Part shown: one piece after another, positions 12,811-25,200 of the stretch
Position numbering within the stretch: position 1 is the stretch's first letter
Layout: every line of letters begins with the position of its first letter
From: Nymphaea colorata
Lineage: Eukaryota; Streptophyta; Magnoliopsida; Nymphaeales; Nymphaeaceae
DNA length: 64,000 nucleotides
NCBI RefSeq assembly: GCF_008831285.2
Contig: NC_045141.1
Location: forward strand, 20,890,848 to 20,954,847
Direction: 5' to 3'
Position numbers and translations under genes: made by a program
The notes under the pieces: generated by a model
The model's input: the letters and a program-made list of their open reading frames with translations, nothing else
What the model was told of the DNA's origin: nothing
Databases searched by the model: none

Positions 12811-13173
12811 GTGCCAGCAGGCTCCGTCATGAACAGATTGAAGATCAGAGCCTCCCTTCTCTCATCTTAGATCAGATCTTTTACCAATGCAAACAAATAG
12901 AATAGGATCTTAAGCGTACCTAAAATCCTTGTTTTGATGAACAGTGGATAGTTTTAAATTATGACAGCATGGAAATGCATACAAAAGATATTGAAATTAA
13001 CGAGGTCTATGGCTGATAAAGTGAGGTTCGTATTAGAAATCCAGTGGCCAAATGCTGGGTATGGATCCTTTATTTTGCAAGGAAAAGTATCCAAATTATT
13101 TCCAATATGGCCATCTAAAATGGGAGATGCTGGTGGATAAGGCTGAAAGGCGTTGCGCCTCGAACACTTGGCC

Positions 13174-13773
13174 ATGGAATCGGCATCCTTGTTTCAGGCC
13201 ACATTCTTCACTTCTCCGGCCACCTCTGCGGTCGGAAAAATCAACCCCTCTCTCTTCCTTCACTTTCGTCGGGAGTTCCGCCAGCAACATCCCCGTGCTC
13301 CGGCGCGGTTGTCGGCTGTGAAAAGTCCAAGAGGCTTTGGAACACCGCCGGAGAAGCTGAGAAAGAACAAGGGCAAGAAGAAGGGCAGAAGGTACGAAGA
13401 CGACGATGATGAAGACGACGATTTCGACGACGATTTGGACGCGGAGCCCGAGGATGTCACCATACCGGAGGTCGTTACCAATCGAATGATGAGAAGAATG
13501 GGCTTCTCCGTGGGGATCCCTCTGGTTCTGGGTCTCCTCTTCTTCCCTTTCTTTTATTACCTGAAGGTAGTGCAGAAGGTGGATGTGCCGACATGGGTGC
13601 CCTTCATCGTTTCCTTCTTCTTCTTTGGCTCTGCGTTGCTGGGGGTGAGTTATGGGATTGTGTCCTCCAGTTGGGACCCTCTGAGAGAAGGGTCGCTCTT
13701 GGGATGGAACGAAGCTCAGAGGAATTGGCCCGTTTTCTGGCAGTCGCTCTGGAGGGGGTCAGCGAAGAAGTAG
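13174..13773 (+). CDS. PAM68: PAM68-type photosystem II assembly protein, chloroplast
   Basis: Intronless gene for a 199-aa protein matching the PAM68 family (PHOTOSYNTHESIS AFFECTED MUTANT 68). This is a thylakoid membrane protein needed for early photosystem II assembly and linked to the D1 assembly intermediate. Residues 1 to about 48 are rich in Ser, Arg and hydrophobic residues and low in acidic ones, as in a chloroplast transit peptide. A Lys-rich patch (61-73) is followed by a strongly acidic patch (75-94). Two hydrophobic segments at about 111-130 and 141-164 flank a short KVDVPTW loop, and the conserved tail contains SSWDPLREGSLLGWNE. The ATG at 13174 (GCCATGG) is in good context; the open frame extends 21 nt further upstream without another ATG. 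Length is close to the Arabidopsis protein. No frame damage is seen. Confidence 0.95.
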   Translation: MESASLFQATFFTSPATSAVGKINPSLFLHFRREFRQQHPRAPARLSAVKSPRGFGTPPEKLRKNKGKKKGRRYEDDDDEDDDFDDDLDAEPEDVTIPEVVTNRMMRRMGFSVGIPLVLGLLFFPFFYYLKVVQKVDVPTWVPFIVSFFFFGSALLGVSYGIVSSSWDPLREGSLLGWNEAQRNWPVFWQSLWRGSAKK

Positions 13774-16700
13774 TTCCAAGAGCAAGCAGAGAGATTTTGA
13801 AGTATTGTTATAAATTCATGTATATTTTTGTGTGGATTACCTTGTTTGAATTGTTTCCTTGCATTAAGATGTTTTCTATGGAATTCTTGGCGACAATCTG
13901 CTCAACAAGTTCTGTAACGCGTGCAGAACAAAGCATGGAGCCATTGGCACTTATTGTGTCTGATATTGCCTCCTACCTTTCCTGGGCAAGCCCAAAGGAA
14001 ACTCTAGTTTTCGTCTGATGCCATTGTTATATGGGCTCGAAACCAGCCTCCATCTAGTGCAGGTCTCTACTAGCAAATGCCTCTGACCCTCAAAATGGCT
14101 CCTGCAGCGTACTCAACTCTGCCCTTACAGCAGCTGGAAGGCTTTTAAGCGCTTTCACTTACCCCGTTTGTGGGAGAAAAGTTATCCCAAGTAGGAATTT
14201 GTTCAGAAAAAGTGGATGTACTGTGATAGAATTTTCATCAAAAATTTTGAGATTGTGTTTGTTTGAGGGTATAAGGAATTGAATGCTCCCCCTCGCAAAG
14301 AAGTTGAAGGACATGAATGTGCCCCAATTGCTTCTTCAGATGCCTACTCCATTGCTTCAGTGCACTTGAAAGTTTTGCAAATCATATTCAGACATGAAAA
14401 TGGAGGAGTGTTTTTTTGACAAAAACGAGGAGCAATGAAACGAAGGCCATGAACATTTTGCAAGGAAAGATGAGTCGCAGGAAAGATCAGTTCCTGGCTG
14501 TTTGAAATTCATATTTGGTTGCGTTATGCCCAGGAAATAACAAATTATGCATGGACTAATTTATCAACGTCAATTTCCAATATGTCGATGTTATAATCTT
14601 GCTTCTGCAAAAAGGAAAAAATTGCATGTTATTGGAAAATTTACAACTGCTTATGTTTTGGATTAATAGGAAACTATATGCTGAACACATTTGTTTGAAG
14701 CAACACATCTCAAACTTGATTTGGAGATGGGTGTGAATTTCAAGTGCATGAAGGGACCCAAGCAAGTGAAAATTGACTGGCAATAAGCAGGCATGAGCAA
14801 GCGGATGGGAGTTGTTTTTCTTTTTGGCCGAGAGAACCAATCAAGAGCTCGGTTGAGAACCTCTCAATCAGTTCTTACGAAGCCTAAATATACACCCAGT
14901 TGGGACTCATGCTTTGATATATATCCTGATAGATATCCATTTAGTCTGTCAAGAAAATTATATCATATTAATATCAAACTTCAAGTAGCAAGCTGACAGC
15001 AGCCACAAATAGGTGCCTGCCAATCTTTTGTGGTTTGTGATTGCACAAGAGTATTTCATCTTGCCACCCGGCTGAGAGGTGAAACCTACCCTTCCTCTAC
15101 AAAGTACCTGGCTTGCGTTCGGTGCCTCATGATGATGCTTTTGCTATGCTTCAACTTGTATATCAGTACCTTTTTTGCTATGCTTCAACTTGTATATCGG
15201 CACCCTTCTTTTTGCAATATAAGGAATTGACGCTTTCGAAACAAAGACTGGCAGCTTACCAGTCTCCACCCCGTCTTCTCTCTATCACTTCTGACCATGT
15301 TGGACTCACCATATCTCGTCCCGGCCATTAGGGGGATATTATTACATCAACAACCTTTCCACAGATGGTTGTAGTATCACAAATGAAGGTCGTCTCTAGA
15401 AGAGAGATGGCAGAGTTGTTGATAGCTCCTAACACGAGAGGAAACCACCATTCATCCATCCAAAGATCGATCCACCGCTAGGAATCAGATTTAGACTCGG
15501 TACCACGAAACTCACTTCCAAACATAAACCATGAATCTGAACCGAGTTTCAGCCGACATGAAATGCGAACAGGAAAAACTTCCATGGCAATAGATTTTGT
15601 GCTGGTGAGACCCGGAATCAATTTTGTCTGAACCATCTGATTTTGAGGCTAAAAGCAGTTCCAGCCAGGTTTTGATCTGATTAAGTTGACTTATCATTTA
15701 ACTAATTCCTCTATCGGATCTTAATCTAACCTGCTCATACTTAGTGAAACCAATCTATTGTCTCATGAACCTAAAAATTTATAGATTGTGTGTGTGTGTA
15801 CATCATGAGTTGGGTAATTATATGTTGGTTGCAGTTGGTCATGAATTCATGATCGGGCCCAATGAGGAAGAACTCAACCAAGGAAGACAACTGCATCTGA
15901 CAATGCCAAGCTTCCAAGCTCCGGACCTATATTTGCTACTTGTCTGTCAACCTGATGCATGTCATAGGAATTATTTCACCTTGCAATAATGGAGAGGAGG
16001 CATTCAAGCCCTATGAAAGGCCTAAGCAGTTGCTGACAAAACGCTAAATGTTTCAAAAACTCTTTAGGTTGGTAGATACGCTCTCCAAATTAGGCCTCTG
16101 TCATGTCTCTTACACATGGTTTTAATTTTATGAGCAGTTGCACAATAATTAATGCTCCTGCAGGCGTGTCCAGGCAATAAAAGTTAAGTTCTATCCAAGT
16201 TTCAGAAGCGCTACAATGACAAAGTTGAAGCATTGGCAGCATCAGCAGCAAACGTGAATCATAGCTACAAATATGGTTTTCAGGTTTTAAACTGCGAGGT
16301 ATTGTGTGGGTATAAAACGACAAAATTGTTTATGATGGAAAAAGGTAAGAAAATTTCGCCAAATTTTAAAACAATTAATCTTTCGGCGAGAAATGAAAAA
16401 TGAAAAGGGGGCCAAAATCTTGAAAAATCAAGTGCAAAAAATGTGAAAATTAAAATCTAGCAACTAAAAGTTGAGAAAAACACGAAAAAATGGGAAAACA
16501 CAAACAATTTTATGGCTATGACATGAACTACTGCATCAAATCCAAAACTTCGTAACTTAGTAAAATCTGCAAAGCTTATTTGGAGCATAGAACAAATATA
16601 GAAGTAACTTATACGTTTTTTACCAGCTCAAATTTTCTTTGGATTCCTCCGACAATCGTTGTCATTGTGTTGGGCACTAAGTTAGCTGTCCCAGTCTTTG

Positions 16701-17184
16701 GGACAGCCGGTAGCTATGGAAACACTGTGAGTGGAGTGAGTGAGTTTTACTGCCGTTCTCAGGAGGATTCAAGTGTAGAACTTCCCAATGGCCTTCATTT
16801 GTCACCGTGACGAAGCAAGAGAAAAAGCAGTAAGATCTACCTCAAGCATGAAAACGCTGGACTTTAGCGGCAAACATATATCAGCGTATTGTCCAAATTT
16901 GTTCTTGAGTTACAGGCAATTATTAAATCTACTTGTCCTTGGCTGTGGTCACTGACTGTTAATAAATTCATTCGGGTTGACATTAATAATTTGAGTACGC
17001 TGTTATTTAAGTTCCTCCGCGCTTTGGCTTTCCAGACGTACTTATGCCTTGCATATATGTAATATAACCACAGACAAATTAAATTAAGTTGTACAGTACA
17101 TAAAAGTGAAACATTTATTCAACCTGCTCTTTATATGCGTCGAAAACAGTCTCATAGTTCTATCTTTTTAGTTGAAAAATGGAG
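13774..17184. other. Intergenic between PAM68 and the copia element
   Basis: AT-rich with no recognisable gene. The first few hundred bases are presumably the PAM68 3' untranslated region. A 24-bp segment beginning TTGCTATGCTTCAACTTG at 15141 recurs at 15175 (period 34 bp). Confidence 0.6.
15141..15198. repeat. Short direct repeat, period 34 bp
   Basis: Two exact copies of a 24-bp segment at 15141-15164 and 15175-15198, separated by a T-rich spacer. Confidence 0.85.
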
Positions 17185-17189
17185 ATGTT
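17185..17189. repeat. Left target-site duplication (ATGTT)
   Basis: ATGTT lies directly before the 5' LTR and matches the five bases directly after the 3' LTR at 22225-22229. A 5-bp duplication is the usual length for Ty1/copia integrases. Confidence 0.95.
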
Positions 17190-17493
17190 TGTTGAAAGTT
17201 TTGGTTTAAAATAAAGGTTCAGACTCGAGGATTGGGTCCACGAATCATATTGTTATCTCATTCGAATAAGGAGGTTACTAGAAGCGTCTAGAAAAAGGGA
17301 GAAACAAATTCTGTTAAAAGGTTCTGTCTGATTATTGGTTGATTGGCTGGTTTGTAACCTCCTACCTGCTTGTATGTATATATATCTCAAAAGGGAATGA
17401 GTGAAATAAGTTTTCTTCCCTTCCACGACTTGCTCTCTCTCTCTCTCTGCTCTGTTTTGCTCTGTTCTTGCTTGTTATGTTGTTCTTCTTACA
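17190..17493 (+). repeat. 5' LTR of copia element (304 bp)
   Basis: Begins TGTTGAAAG and ends CTTACA (canonical TG...CA). Contains a TATA-like GTATATATAT near 17375-17384 and a CT-repeat tract near 17432-17450, both probably part of its promoter and transcribed leader. Confidence 0.97.
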
Positions 17494-17505
17494 TGGTATC
17501 AGAGC
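17494..17505 (+). other. Primer-binding site (initiator tRNA-Met)
   Basis: TGGTATCAGAGC starts directly after the 5' LTR with no spacer. It is complementary to the 3' end of plant initiator tRNA-Met, the normal primer for copia minus-strand synthesis. Confidence 0.95.
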
Positions 17506-17535
17506 GTCATTAACCTGAAGTGTTCTTCTGTCTTC

Positions 17536-20500
17536 ATGGCTTCATCATCGATTGCCCCAGAAAGTGCTCCTCAAGGTGAATCGAATACAAGAGGATCGAA
17601 CAGTGTGTTGCTGAATCATCCTGATCAAGTCGATGGCTTCAATAATCCACTGTATCTCCACCACTCAGACAGTCCTGGTGCTGTCCTAGTTTCACAACCA
17701 TTGACAGGTGATAATTACCTTACTTGGAGTCGGGCAATGGTGATGGCCTTAACAGCCAAGAACAAGTTGTGTTTTATTGATGGGTCCTTGCAAGAGCCAG
17801 ACCCATCATCTGCAGAGCACATTTTATGGAGGAGATCTAATACTATGGTGTTGTCTTGGATAATCAACTCCATGGCGAAGGATATAGCAAACAACATCAT
17901 ATATGCAACGACGGCACATGAGGTATGGACTGATTTGCAGCATCGTTATACTCAAAGTATTGCTCCTAGAAAATATCAAATTAAATCTGCTATAAGCAGA
18001 CACACTCAGGAGACACAAGGTGTCACTGCATACTATACCAAACTCAAAGGCTATTGGGATGAGCTAGCTTCCTATGAGCCGCTTCCTGTCTACACATGTG
18101 GGACTATGAAGATCATTTTTGATAAGGAGCAGGAAGAGAGAGTCATTCAGTTTCTAATAGGACTGAATGAGTGATATAACTCTATTAGAGGACAGATCCT
18201 TCTCATGGATCCTTTTCCCCCAATAGCAAAGGCATATTCTCTAATCCTACAAGAAGAGAAGCAGCGAGAGGCAAGACTGTTGCCTTCTACAGAGCATATC
18301 AGTTTGGTTGCTTCTCAATATGATAATTGAATGTTTAAAGGAAATACCCAAAGACGTCAACATTGCACATACTGTCAAAAAATGGGTCACACAAAGGACA
18401 AGTGTTACAAACTGCATGGTTACCCAAATGAGTTTAAGTCATTTAAGCAGAGACAAGAGAAAACATAGCAAGGTGTAGTGCAAGGAGAAAAGTCGAATGG
18501 GAAAGGCGTCTCTGCTGCAACGTCTAGTGGTTCTGTAAGTTTTGAGGCAAATGTGGCTCAATCCAGCAAGGAAAGTGTGCCAGTCTTCACCATGGAAGAA
18601 TACAATCAGATTATTCAATTGCTGAAAGAGAAACCACCAGTCTCTTATGCAAATTTTGCAGGTATTTCCATTACCCTAAAAGATGCATGGATCATTGACA
18701 GTAGTGCCAGTGATCACATGACATCTTCATTGTCAAGTCTGGTTAATGTTTCAAAACTTCAAACTGGTTTTCCTATCAGATTACCCAACAATAATATTGT
18801 TCATGCAACTTACCAAGGTGATGCTGTAATCTCTCATTCAATCAGATTACATCATGTTTATTACGTTCCAAATTTTAATTTCAATCTGATATCTGTCAGT
18901 CAATTAATCAAGTAGTTGAACTGTGATGTTTTGTTCTCTACCTGTGGTTGTGTCATACAGGACCAGATGTCCAAGATGGAGATTGGAGCTGCTGAACTGA
19001 GAAGTGGCATATATTGCTTCCAAAGTCCTAATTCTACAAATGAATTGACTACCAATTTTGATGACCATTTACCTTCTGTATCTACAGCAACCAAATCTCA
19101 TGATCCCTTGGACCTTTGGCATTTGCGCCTGGGTCATCCTTCTAGCTTTAGAAATAAACTTTTCTCTGCACAAGACTCTAAGATAGTGTTGAAGAACAAT
19201 CAATGTCATACTTGTTCTATTTCAAAGCAGACTCGTCTGCCTTTCAATGTTAGAGAACTTTCTTCTTCAAAGCCCTTCCAAATGGTGCATTGTGATATTT
19301 GGGGACCTTATTCACAGGTCTCACTCACTGGTGCGCATTATTTTTTGAGTCTAGTTGATGACTACTCACGTTGCACCTGGGTGTTTTAAATGCGCCACAA
19401 GTATGAGACACAATACAATCTCAAACAGTTTTGTAATCTGATTGAAAATCAGTTTAAAATTACAATACTAAAAATAAGGAGTGATAATGGGTCGGAGTTT
19501 TTATCTCAAGAGCTACAAACCTTTTTTCAGCAGAAAGGAATTATACATGAAAGGAGTTGCGCCTATACACCTCAACAAAACGGCGTGGTTGAGAGGAAGC
19601 ACAAACATCTTCTAACAGTGGCTCGTGCACTTCGATCCCAGGCCAATTTACCTTTAAAATTCTGGGGCGAATGTGTGTTGACAACAACTTAATAAATAGA
19701 ACTCCCTCACCTTTGTTAAATGGAGTCACAACCTATGAAAGACTCTTTCAAAGAAAACCAACGTATAATCATCTTAGAACATTTGGTTGTTTGTGCTATG
19801 TGACAAATTTAAGACCAAGCAGTAAATTTGATGAAAGAGCACAAATGTGTGTTTTCTTAGGGTACCCCTTTGGTAGAAAGGCATATATTGTTTATAATAT
19901 GAAAACAAAAGAATTGATGGTGAGTCGTGATGTCAAGTTTCGTGAACATGTATTTCCATTTTTAAATTCAAAGGAAGAAATAGAAACTTCTGTTGTGCCT
20001 CTTTACCTATCGAAGATGTCATGTGCAGGGAAAGCGAAGTTCAAGAGAAAGAAGGTGAAAAATCTCAACTCTTCACAAAAATTGATCAATCTGAAAACTT
20101 ACCATTTCAATCCACTTCAAGTGAACTTCAACCCATGAACTCTTCAGCTGAAATAGAATATGATACAAGTCAGCATCAAAGCCTTCGTCGCTCTAATCAA
20201 ATTTGGAAATCATCTGTTTTGCTTAAGGATTTTTATTGCAATGCTGCTACTTCTGGTTCAGAAGCTACATCAAAGTCAAAGAATGGTCATTACAGCAGGT
20301 ATCCAGTCTCAAACTTTGTCTCATTCAAACAATTCTCACCACAACATAAATCATTCCTTTTGTCCATATCCCAATCATCTGATCCATATTTCTATGATGA
20401 GGCAAAACACTTAGCTTGCTGGAAAGATGCCATGGCAGCTGAAATCAGGGCCCTAGAAGAAAATGGTACATGGAGTCTTGTTAAATGCCATGCAGGTGTG

Positions 20501-21915
20501 ACTCCTATAGGATGTAAGTGGGTGTACAAGACAGAATATAAGGCTGATAGTTCGGTTGAGAGATACAAAGCAAGACTTGTTGCAAAGGGCTACTCACAAG
20601 TTGAAGGAGTAGATTTTCATGAAACATTTGCACCGGTAGCTAAACTAGTTACTATAAGATGTTTATTATCTATTGCAGTGAAGTTTAATTGGATACTTGA
20701 GCAAATGGATGTATATAATGTCTTTTTACATGGAGATTTGCATGAGCAGGTTTATATGGAGTTGCCTCCCGGATATGGAAAAGAGGGGGAGACAAGAGTT
20801 TGCAAACTTTATAAGTCCTTATATGGGCTAAGGCAGGCACCAAGAAATTGGTTTCAGAAATTTTCTACTGCCTTAGTAAATTTTGGTTTTACTCAATCAA
20901 GAAATGATTATTCATTGTTCATCTTGTGCAAAGGTAAAACATTTTCTGCTGTACTGGTTTACGTAGATGATTTGATCATTGTGGGAGATGACGCAAAGCA
21001 AATTGCTCAAATTAAAGGTTATTTGAATAGTGTGTTTCATATGAAGGAGCTGGGATCATTAAAATTCTTTTTGGGAATTGAATTGTCAAGAAGTAATGAA
21101 GGCATTTGTTTGTCACAACGCAAGTATTGTCTTGACATTTTGGAAGAAACTGGTCTTCTTCAAGCAAAACCTGTTGAAACTCCGATGGAGCAGCAAACAT
21201 CAATTACTTCAACTGAAGGAAAACCTCTTAAAGAGTCGTCAGCCTATAGAAGACTTGTTGGTAAACTAATATACTTAACAATAACAAGACCTGAGATCTT
21301 ATTTGCTGTTAATATCCTTAGCATGTTTATGCAAGAGCCAAGAACACAACATATGGAAATGGCCTTAAGGGTGGTTATGTATCTCAAGAAGAATCCAGGT
21401 CAAGGAGTAATGCTATTGGCAAGAAATCAGCTACACATTAGAGTCTTTTGTGATGCTGATTGGGCATCATGTAAGGAAACAAGAAGATCTACAACAGGTT
21501 ATTGTGTCTTCCTTGGTGAGAATCTAATCTCATGGAAAACTAAGAGACAAGCAACTGTGTCAAGATCTTCAGCTGAAGCTGAATATCGATCACTAGCTAA
21601 TGTAGCATGTGAAGTAGTGTGGTTAAAGTCATTGTTGACAGAATTGAAGATAAACCATGCAGCCCCTGCAGATGTATTCTGTGATAATCAAGCAGCGATT
21701 CACCTTGCAGCTAATCCTGTCTTCCACGAACGTACTAAGCACATTGAAGTTGATCTTCATCTGGTACGTGACTACATCAAATCTAAAGTGTTGCAAACTC
21801 TTCATGTATCTTCCGAGAACCAACTTGCAGATATTTTCACAAAAGTTCTTGGAAAAAGCAATTTCAGTTCATTAAATCCAAACTAGGCATACATGATTTG
21901 CATGCACCAGTTTGA
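17536..21915 (+). pseudogene. copia gag-pol polyprotein, degenerate
   Basis: Gag begins at ATG 17536 and includes a copia gag domain and a CX2CX4HX4C zinc knuckle coded at about 18361-18402. The protease motif near 18695-18720 reads DSSASDHM, where copia proteases have Gly as the third residue of the active-site triad. The integrase HHCC domain (about 19120-19240) is followed by a DDE core with its residues coded near 19290, 19470 and 19590. Reverse transcriptase keeps YVDD near 20965. RNase H (about 21450-21830) keeps its DADW, AEAEY and CDNQ blocks. In-frame stops are at 18172 (TGA), 18328 (TGA), 18466 (TAG), 18913 (TAG) and 19387 (TAA). Frameshifts lie near 19690, between about 19985 and 20015, and in an A-run near 21850. 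The longest intact piece is the RT-RNase H frame, 20021-21886. The original stop is probably the TGA at 21913-21915. Confidence 0.95.
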
Positions 21916-21922
21916 GGGGGAG
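21914..21922 (+). other. Polypurine tract of copia element
   Basis: GAGGGGGAG sits directly before the 3' LTR, as expected for the plus-strand primer of an LTR retrotransposon. Confidence 0.93.
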
Positions 21923-22224
21923 TGTTGAAAGTTTTGGTTTAAAATAAAGGTTTAGACTTGAGGATTGGGTCCACGAATCATATTGTTATCTCATTCGAAT
22001 AAGGATGTTACTAGAAGCGTCTAGAAAAAGAGAGAAACAAATTTTGTTAAAAGGTTCTGTCTGATTATTGGTTGATTGGCTGGTTTGTAACCTCCTACCT
22101 GCTTGTATGTATATATATCTCAAAAGGGAATGAGTGAAATAAGTTTTCCTCCCTTCCACGACTTGCTCTCTCTCTCTCTGCTCTGTTTTGCTCTGTTCTT
22201 GCTTGTTATGCTGTTCTTCTTATA
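21923..22224 (+). repeat. 3' LTR of copia element (302 bp)
   Basis: Near-identical to the 5' LTR. It ends ATA where the 5' copy ends ACA, so the terminal CA has become TA. The CT tract is 2 bp shorter than in the 5' copy. Confidence 0.97.
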
Positions 22225-22229
22225 ATGTT
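22225..22229. repeat. Right target-site duplication (ATGTT)
   Basis: Exact match to 17185-17189. It also fixes the 3' LTR boundary at 22224 despite the mutated terminal base. Confidence 0.95.
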
Positions 22230-25200
22230 TATTCCAACTTAGGTTCGACATTGCTTTGTTATTGAAAAAAATTGACAGATAGCTGGTAGGACTACTTAAT
22301 AAATAAACACGGAACGGACAGACTTTGTCAAATTAAGCAAAATTCATTTCCATTTCTGCAAAAAATTAACACGCTGCTGGAAAATCTTCTTGCAATTCGG
22401 TGTGTGCAGTTTGCTAGATCTGAACCTGCTCCATCGGTTGCATCAAGTCGATATTGGAAAAAAAGAAAGTAAAGAACTAAGCCGTACGCAACGAGTAGCT
22501 ACAAAAATCCAATGTCTACGGTTACTGATCTTTCTCAAAACCTTCAGTGCTCCACAAGCTATTTTCATACCTAAGATATTACGGCTTTCAGTTGGTGGAT
22601 TTTGTTTTCTTTTAAATTAATGGAAAATGGAATAACGGAGTTTTCTTTTTTTTTCCTGACTGTTGAACTTGATCATCTAAGAGGCGCATATGTATCATGA
22701 TTTATCTTGGTTGCTCCTTGTCTTTGGCTTCATTGCTGAGGATTCTTGCTCCTGAATTACAGGACCTCCTTCCACTCGATCGGATGAAGCTCTTGTGCAT
22801 TATGACAAGCAAACTTCTTCAACCTTCCCTCCTTCAGATCCAACTCCAACCCGAACCTTGAGGTGCAAAAATGCAAACAGAAAGCAGAAAGCATACTTCG
22901 AGTTCATGTACATCATCAACTTGCTTAAGCCAAAGCGTGGTGCATCTCCATGAGTACACTCATGGAGTTGTACTGGTGATCTCGGGAGGGTTCATAACTG
23001 TGTTTCCTTCCGTAGCATCTTAGAAAGTGAGTATCAAGTTGAGGCAATAAACAGAAAGGACATAGGCACATCACCTCAGACCAAGAGCTCCGGCAGTCGC
23101 ACCTACCCACAATCACATGCAGATATAGTTGGACCACACCCAACATTTTATTGGACCTGCCCTGGTGTGGGTTTAATGCAAACACAGGCCAGCTAGCACA
23201 TGGAAGCCCAATAAATATGAAGTCCTTTTTTTTATGCAGCTTGTTTCCAGTCCAATCCTGTCAACCAAAGAGTTAGGTGGTAGAAAGCAAAATTGGTGCG
23301 GGCTGCTGGCTGCCAATAGTAGGAAGAACCTCTGTTATGAATCTACCTTGTTTTTGTGCTGCATCTTTGATATCAAATACTTTTGTTGGGTCCACAGACA
23401 ATGCATCCATGGATTCTGGGTATATTAAAGCTTGTTTGAGAGTTTCTAGCTAGGGCCCTCGGTCCTCCTGGAGCACATATAATATCCCATACCTAATACT
23501 TCTAAATTAAATGCTGTTGTCAGATTCGTGTTCTTCATCCACCATACAACTCGAATCTGGATTTTGATCCGATTCAGATTTGCTTTCCAGGTCCAATACG
23601 TGTTGAAAGAGGTCGGAACTAGTCAAAGCCCGGATAATTGACGGCAGTAGTTGGCAGGTGAATATTAATTAATGCTCCTGGGTTCTTTGTCAATACGTGG
23701 GTCCAATCGACTTGCATAAGCAATCGTCCACTTTCATTACCGATCTTGCAGTAGGATGAATTTGAGAGGAAAAAACAGTAAGATTTCTCTTTTTGGTATC
23801 ACCCAGTAAAAGATAGGAAAAATGGTAAATTAATCTTCAAATCAAGTTCTTTACAAAATTAAAAAAATCTCTTTTTGCATTTTTCACTTACTGAAAACTT
23901 TTTTCTTTGATTCTTAACTAGTTATGCACCCAGCAGCGTAAGACTGCTCGACCCAAGCGTACCTGCAGGCTGCAGGTGTCTCTGCAACTAGAGAGTCCAC
24001 GTCCAAAGTTTACTGCCAGTCACCATACAGGACTTCTTGATTCTTCGGTCTCAGTGAAGATCACCTTTTGAATCTGTTTTGAAACATATGAACAATAAAA
24101 GAGTTGACGTACTTTGCATTATCATCACTCTAATAAGGAAACAAAGTTGGTAGCTAGCATATTCTTAAATTGAACAGGAACAAATATTACTAACTGGGAA
24201 AGTCGCATCTGGAGTACTATTTTGCTGCAGAATCACAGAGTGGTTAAAGGACATTATTTTGTCACCTTATTCACTACCAGCTCGAGTTTGCCACTCATAG
24301 CTTGAACTAACAGTCACAGAGATAGGCAGATGCCGTGAGAGTAAGAGGCGCATGAATTGCAGCTTCAGCTGCTTGTTTTAGATATGTAATACCAGAGAAA
24401 ATGCTTTCACATACAAGGCAAGAACTAACGGTCTTTGCCCAAAAGTTGATAGACGAGTTGGCGAAAATCCATCAAGGATGCGAGATATATATTGGTGCGG
24501 ACGTAGAAAATGAAAAGAAATTGAAGCCATCACGACCCCCAGGAAAATGTATAATTTGGTCTGTGGGCGTGAAAGTGCAGCCAAGCAAACTGTCTCAAGG
24601 GCATGATGACGCATCAACTATCTTGGTGAATGATTAAGGATGTGTAGTTCATATGTGTAAGCATGCCTCTTGTTTGTGAAAAGAAATAGGCGTGGTACTA
24701 AGTGGATGAAAGACTCACCAGGAGAGACAGCAAAATTTTAGGTACAGTTCTAGTTTCCGATACCATGCGTCCTGCTTCTGCTTGAGTTCTAGCTTTTTGT
24801 TGCACATTTTCATTGTTATGTTTTTAGTTTGTGTTTTAATTATGCTTCAAATGGGTTAAGAAGAGGTAGTTCTTTTCTCTCTACGTGATAATATTCGTTT
24901 TCATTCTTGTGCTACTCTTGGCACTGGTTCGACTACCGCCGTATCCTCAGTAGGTTGTCCTGCTCCGACAACAAACTTCTACATTATTACTATAACTGAT
25001 CAGAAAAGGAATACTTCAGAAAAAGTATTAATTTTTACTGAGTAGTTGACTTTTACTGAATTCAATTCAACGTTTCTTTGGTGTGTTTTACCAGTTCAAG
25101 ATCCTTTTTTAGTTGTTATGAATAGCAGACAACAGCTTATTTCCTGAAAGACTTACTCATGCTCTATACGACGACCTTGATTTTCCTTTTCATTTTGTTA

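Larger units (their letters stand above)
9369..13173. other. Intergenic between GRF and PAM68
   Basis: No gene recognised. It holds a 53-bp-period direct duplication (9741-9843), a 31-bp-period duplication (10191-10243), a short CT run near 10577-10600, and a GC-richer block at about 10,850-11,800 with long but characterless overlapping frames on both strands. A SINE-like patch lies at about 12,480-12,540 and two copies of a 15-bp unit at 12,781-12,810. Confidence 0.6.
17190..22224 (+). mobile_element. Full-length Ty1/copia LTR retrotransposon, inactivated
   Basis: About 5.0 kb element in the order 5' LTR, tRNA-Met primer-binding site, gag, protease, integrase, reverse transcriptase, RNase H, polypurine tract, 3' LTR. 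Integrase before reverse transcriptase identifies the copia superfamily. The internal region carries five in-frame stop codons and at least three frameshifts, so it is not autonomous. By hand alignment the LTRs differ at 8 substitutions plus one 2-bp CT-repeat indel over about 302 bp (about 2.6%). With a commonly used plant rate of 1.3e-8 per site per year this suggests insertion around one million years ago. It is flanked by a perfect ATGTT duplication in non-genic DNA. Confidence 0.97.

Noticed and set aside
13153-13173. Longer PAM68 N-terminus
   Set aside because: The upstream extension starts at TTG. ATG 13174 has a good context and gives a normal transit peptide.
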